Of a DNA stretch of 64,000 bases, positions 61,748 to 64,000 are shown one piece after another. The stretch covers positions 1 to 64,000 of the forward strand of contig NZ_BIMK01000010.1 of NCBI RefSeq assembly GCF_004001045.1. Direction: 5' to 3'. Both the position numbers and the translations under genes were made by a program. Each line of letters begins with the position of its first letter. Position 1 is the stretch's first letter. Source of the DNA: Paenibacillus chibensis (GTDB taxonomy: Bacteria; Bacillota; Bacilli; Paenibacillales; Paenibacillaceae). The notes below the pieces were generated by a model. It searched no databases and was not told the DNA's origin. It was given only the letters and a program-made list of their open reading frames with translations.

Positions 61748-62590
61748 TTATATCCAACGATCCGATTTGGTGAAGATCAGGCACGAAGCTCCCATGAACA
61801 CGGCCGTATACACGGCAATTACGCCTGACATCCATGTGCCTGCATGCAAGGGCTTCAGCCCCTGTGCGTCGGACATCATAACCGCGATGCCGCTGAACTG
61901 GATTTCCGACAGCGACAGATATTTCAGCATGGAGGGCAGCCCCAAACCAAACGATCGGTTCGACAATTCGAATATGAGCGGGTATCCCAGCGAGCACAGC
62001 AGAAATCCCATGCCAAGGCCGATCGCAGCCGTCGAAGAACGCGAGATGACGCCGATGCCGATAAATACGGAAGCCATACCGATGATGCTCGCATACGCCA
62101 TGCCATAGTAACTCAGCGTATAAAGGATCATGTCTCTGTTTGACACCACATGGTCGTAATAGAACAGAACTTGCTCCGGTGATGACTTGAAAAATAATGC
62201 ACCCGCGATGACGGCCGCGATCAAATAGAAGATGAAAAACAAAGCCATCATGAGCGCGAACGCGAGCCATTTGGCCCAGAACAGCTGCGCGCTGCTGTAT
62301 GCCCTGAGCATGATCATCCGAAGCTGGCCCGAACGGTATTCCTCCGTAAATGACAGCGTCAGCAAAATGAGCGCGAGCACGTTAAACACGATGATCAGCT
62401 GCTCGATCATGGCCATCACCGGAAAGTTCTCCGCCGTCGTATGCTCCGGACTCCCCATAGGAATCGCCGCATTATGACCCAAATAGTATTTGGCCGTGGC
62501 CACGATGATCAGCGGGATGGCAGCCAGAAACAGCCAGAAGATTTTCCGCTTCAAAAGCCGTTCCCATTCACTATGCAGAAGCGCCATCAT
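61748..62590 (-). CDS. ABC-2-type permease subunit 1 (LanE-like)
   Basis: A 280-residue six-helix permease beginning MMALLHSEWERLLKRKIFWLFLA, with the loop SFTEEYRSGQLRMIMLRAYSSAQLFWAKW. The start ATG 62590 overlaps the ATPase stop (ATGA), so translation is coupled; in-frame codons further upstream lie in the ATPase gene. Such permeases keep amphipathic peptides out of the membrane or export them. The substrate is not known. Confidence 0.9.
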   Translation of the reverse strand: MMALLHSEWERLLKRKIFWLFLAAIPLIIVATAKYYLGHNAAIPMGSPEHTTAENFPVMAMIEQLIIVFNVLALILLTLSFTEEYRSGQLRMIMLRAYSSAQLFWAKWLAFALMMALFFIFYLIAAVIAGALFFKSSPEQVLFYYDHVVSNRDMILYTLSYYGMAYASIIGMASVFIGIGVISRSSTAAIGLGMGFLLCSLGYPLIFELSNRSFGLGLPSMLKYLSLSEIQFSGIAVMMSDAQGLKPLHAGTWMSGVIAVYTAVFMGASCLIFTKSDRWI

Positions 62591-63315
62591 GAGGTCATCA
62601 TCTCCACGAAATGATCCTCCAGGCTGATGCTGCCGGCGATTTGCTGCCATTGTTCCTGCGTACCCTGCCATACCAGCTTCCCCTCTTTGATGATGACAAA
62701 ACGGCTGCATATCCGTTGGAGTTCATCGAGCAGATGACTGGACACGAAAAAGGTAATCCCATGCTTCGCATTCAGCTCCAGAATCAGATTCCGAAGCTCC
62801 CGGATTCCCATCGGGTCCAGACCGTTGGCAGGTTCATCCAATATAATCAGCTTCGGATTTCCGAGAAGGGCCTGGGCAATGCCAAGGCGCTGCTTCATGC
62901 CGAGCGAGTAGGTTTTGACTTTGTCCTTGCCTCGCGCCTCCAATCCCACGATCCGGAGCACCTCGTCAACGCGCGGCGCCCGCTGCTCCTTGGGAATATT
63001 GGCGTGCAGCTTGACCAGGTTAAGAAGATTATCCTGTCCCGACATATACGGGAAAAAGATCGGTGATTCCACGATGGCTCCTACCTGAGCAAGAGCCTTC
63101 ATCCGGTCCCTCTGCACGTCAAAGCCTTCAATCCGGATGTTCCCGTCTTCCGGCCGGATCAAGCCGGTTATCATGCGGATCAGCGTCGTTTTGCCCGCAC
63201 CGTTCGGACCGACGAAACCGCAGACATCCCCCTGTAAAATATCGAATGACATGTCGTCCACAAGCGTGCGCCGTCCGGCTTTTTTCGTAATATGCTCGAT
63301 TTCCAGTACTTTCAT
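62587..63315 (-). CDS. ABC transporter ATPase (LanF-like)
   Basis: A 242-residue ATPase. Walker A GPNGAGKTT (residues 36-44), signature YSLGMKQRLGIAQALLG, Walker B KLIILDEPANGLDP and the switch SSHLLDE are complete. The LGMKQRLGIA form is typical of antibiotic and peptide exporters (drug-resistance subfamily). I choose ATG 63315 after GGAGGGGG. It is the first gene of the operon ATPase, permease, permease, regulator, kinase. Confidence 0.94.
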   Translation of the reverse strand: MKVLEIEHITKKAGRRTLVDDMSFDILQGDVCGFVGPNGAGKTTLIRMITGLIRPEDGNIRIEGFDVQRDRMKALAQVGAIVESPIFFPYMSGQDNLLNLVKLHANIPKEQRAPRVDEVLRIVGLEARGKDKVKTYSLGMKQRLGIAQALLGNPKLIILDEPANGLDPMGIRELRNLILELNAKHGITFFVSSHLLDELQRICSRFVIIKEGKLVWQGTQEQWQQIAGSISLEDHFVEMMTS

Positions 63316-63500
63316 GTTCCACCCCCTCCTGCTATTCAGCTTAGAAGGCAATTCTAAAGATTTTATAACGTCCCTGAATTTTTTTATTAAAATCATGTTC
63401 ATCTGCGGAAAAATATTCTATAATACAATCAAAATCATTTCATATATCAAAACATCGTTTCATCTGTCGAAACAATTTTTATGAAGGAGTGAATAACTCG

Positions 63501-64000
63501 ATGCCAATGAATTTTCATGATCCCGATAATCGGACTTCTTACACGACTCGCCAAGCGGATGATGCCTGGTTGAAGCTGCTAGCCGAGCAGGTGGATGTGC
63601 ACGGAAAACATGCGGCTGATATCGGCTGTGGCGGAGGCATTTACACGCTTGCCTTGCTGGAACTTGGCGTGAAGCATGTTGCAGGAGTAGACTTTTCAGC
63701 CGAAATGCTGAAGGGGGCGAAGGCTCACATGGACGGTCGATATACCGATCAGGTGACCTGGATTCAAGGAAATGCATACCAGCTTCCACTGTCGTCAAAA
63801 AGCTATGATCTTGTACTGGAGCGGGCCTTGATTCATCATCTGCAGGATTTGCCGGCATGTTTCCGGGAAGCGCGCCGGATTCTAAAGCCTGGCGGAACCT
63901 TAGTTATACAGGACCGTACTCCCGAGGACAGTCTGCTGCCCGGCTCCGAGACGAATATCCGCGGTTTCTTTTTCGAGAAATATCCGCATCTCGCCAAGAC
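63501..64000 (+). CDS. Class I SAM-dependent methyltransferase (truncated by the window end)
   Basis: The frame opens at ATG 63501, 11 bases after GAAGGAG, and stays open for 166 codons to the edge. The SAM-binding motif I is AADIGCGGGIYTLALLELG, followed by the acidic loop GVDFSAEML, motif VTWIQGNAYQLPLSSKSYDLVLERALIHHL and REARRILKPGGTLVIQDRT. It belongs to the ubiE/BioC-like group. The substrate cannot be told from the fragment. It diverges from the LanFEG-like operon across 185 bases. Confidence 0.93.
   Translation, partial: MPMNFHDPDNRTSYTTRQADDAWLKLLAEQVDVHGKHAADIGCGGGIYTLALLELGVKHVAGVDFSAEMLKGAKAHMDGRYTDQVTWIQGNAYQLPLSSKSYDLVLERALIHHLQDLPACFREARRILKPGGTLVIQDRTPEDSLLPGSETNIRGFFFEKYPHLAK

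Overview
The window looks like a chromosomal segment from a spore-forming Firmicute, most likely Paenibacillus or a close relative. The sequence support is two GerA-type spore germinant receptor operons, a spore-coat transglutaminase (tgl), strong GGAGG ribosome binding sites with some TTG and GTG starts, an OatA-type acyltransferase, a YhgD/YhgE-like pair, and futalosine-pathway menaquinone genes. No rRNA, tRNA, CRISPR array, phage block or insertion sequence was seen. Assignment to the genus is inference.

Layout. 0-6.1 kb: a serine beta-lactamase-like hydrolase diverges from a sugar-type ABC importer (binding lipoprotein and two permeases, no ATPase), followed by an M29 aminopeptidase. 6.2-12.2 kb: an Fsr-like MFS pump, exonuclease III, an MFS carrier with a GNAT enzyme, an APH-fold kinase, and a heme-monooxygenase-like gene whose promoter spacer is a perfect Fur box. 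12.4-15.3 kb: FabV enoyl reductase and aspartase. 15.5-19.3 kb: germinant receptor operon 1, in order B-A-C. 19.3-23.7 kb: methionine aminopeptidase, the YhgE-like membrane protein with its TetR regulator, and a hypothetical. 23.8-29.3 kb: a 1.8-kaa soluble hybrid kinase with a poly-HAMP array. 29.5-33.6 kb: a DHA2 drug exporter diverging from its MarR regulator, a nitroreductase and a MurB-like protein. 33.9-37.6 kb: germinant receptor operon 2, whose A subunit is frameshifted. 38-42.9 kb: mqnB-mqnD, malic enzyme, a LURP-one/Tubby-like protein and a double-GNAT protein. 43.1-48.1 kb: OatA-like acyltransferase with an apparent translationally coupled leader ORF, an HNH protein, and a ddlR-like regulator with ddl. 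48.3-57.9 kb: ASCH, OsmC and radical-SAM genes, tgl, a sensorless chemotaxis-type transducer, TetR, SDR, a glycosyltransferase, and an SgrR-like regulator diverging from a small basic protein. 58-63.3 kb: a minus-strand operon of ABC ATPase, two permeases, response regulator and sensor kinase, resembling peptide-antibiotic sensing and immunity modules. The window ends inside a methyltransferase.

Themes. Sporulation and germination (two Ger receptors, Tgl), cell-wall maintenance and defence (OatA, Ddl, MurB-like, LanFEG-like ABC with two-component system), and drug or redox efflux and detoxification (MFS pumps, nitroreductase, OsmC, Fur-controlled heme enzyme). The most distinctive items are the A-B alternating poly-HAMP kinase, the frameshifted GerAA, the leader ORF overlapping the oatA-like start, the Fur box filling a promoter spacer, and the SgrR-like regulator paired with a small divergent gene.
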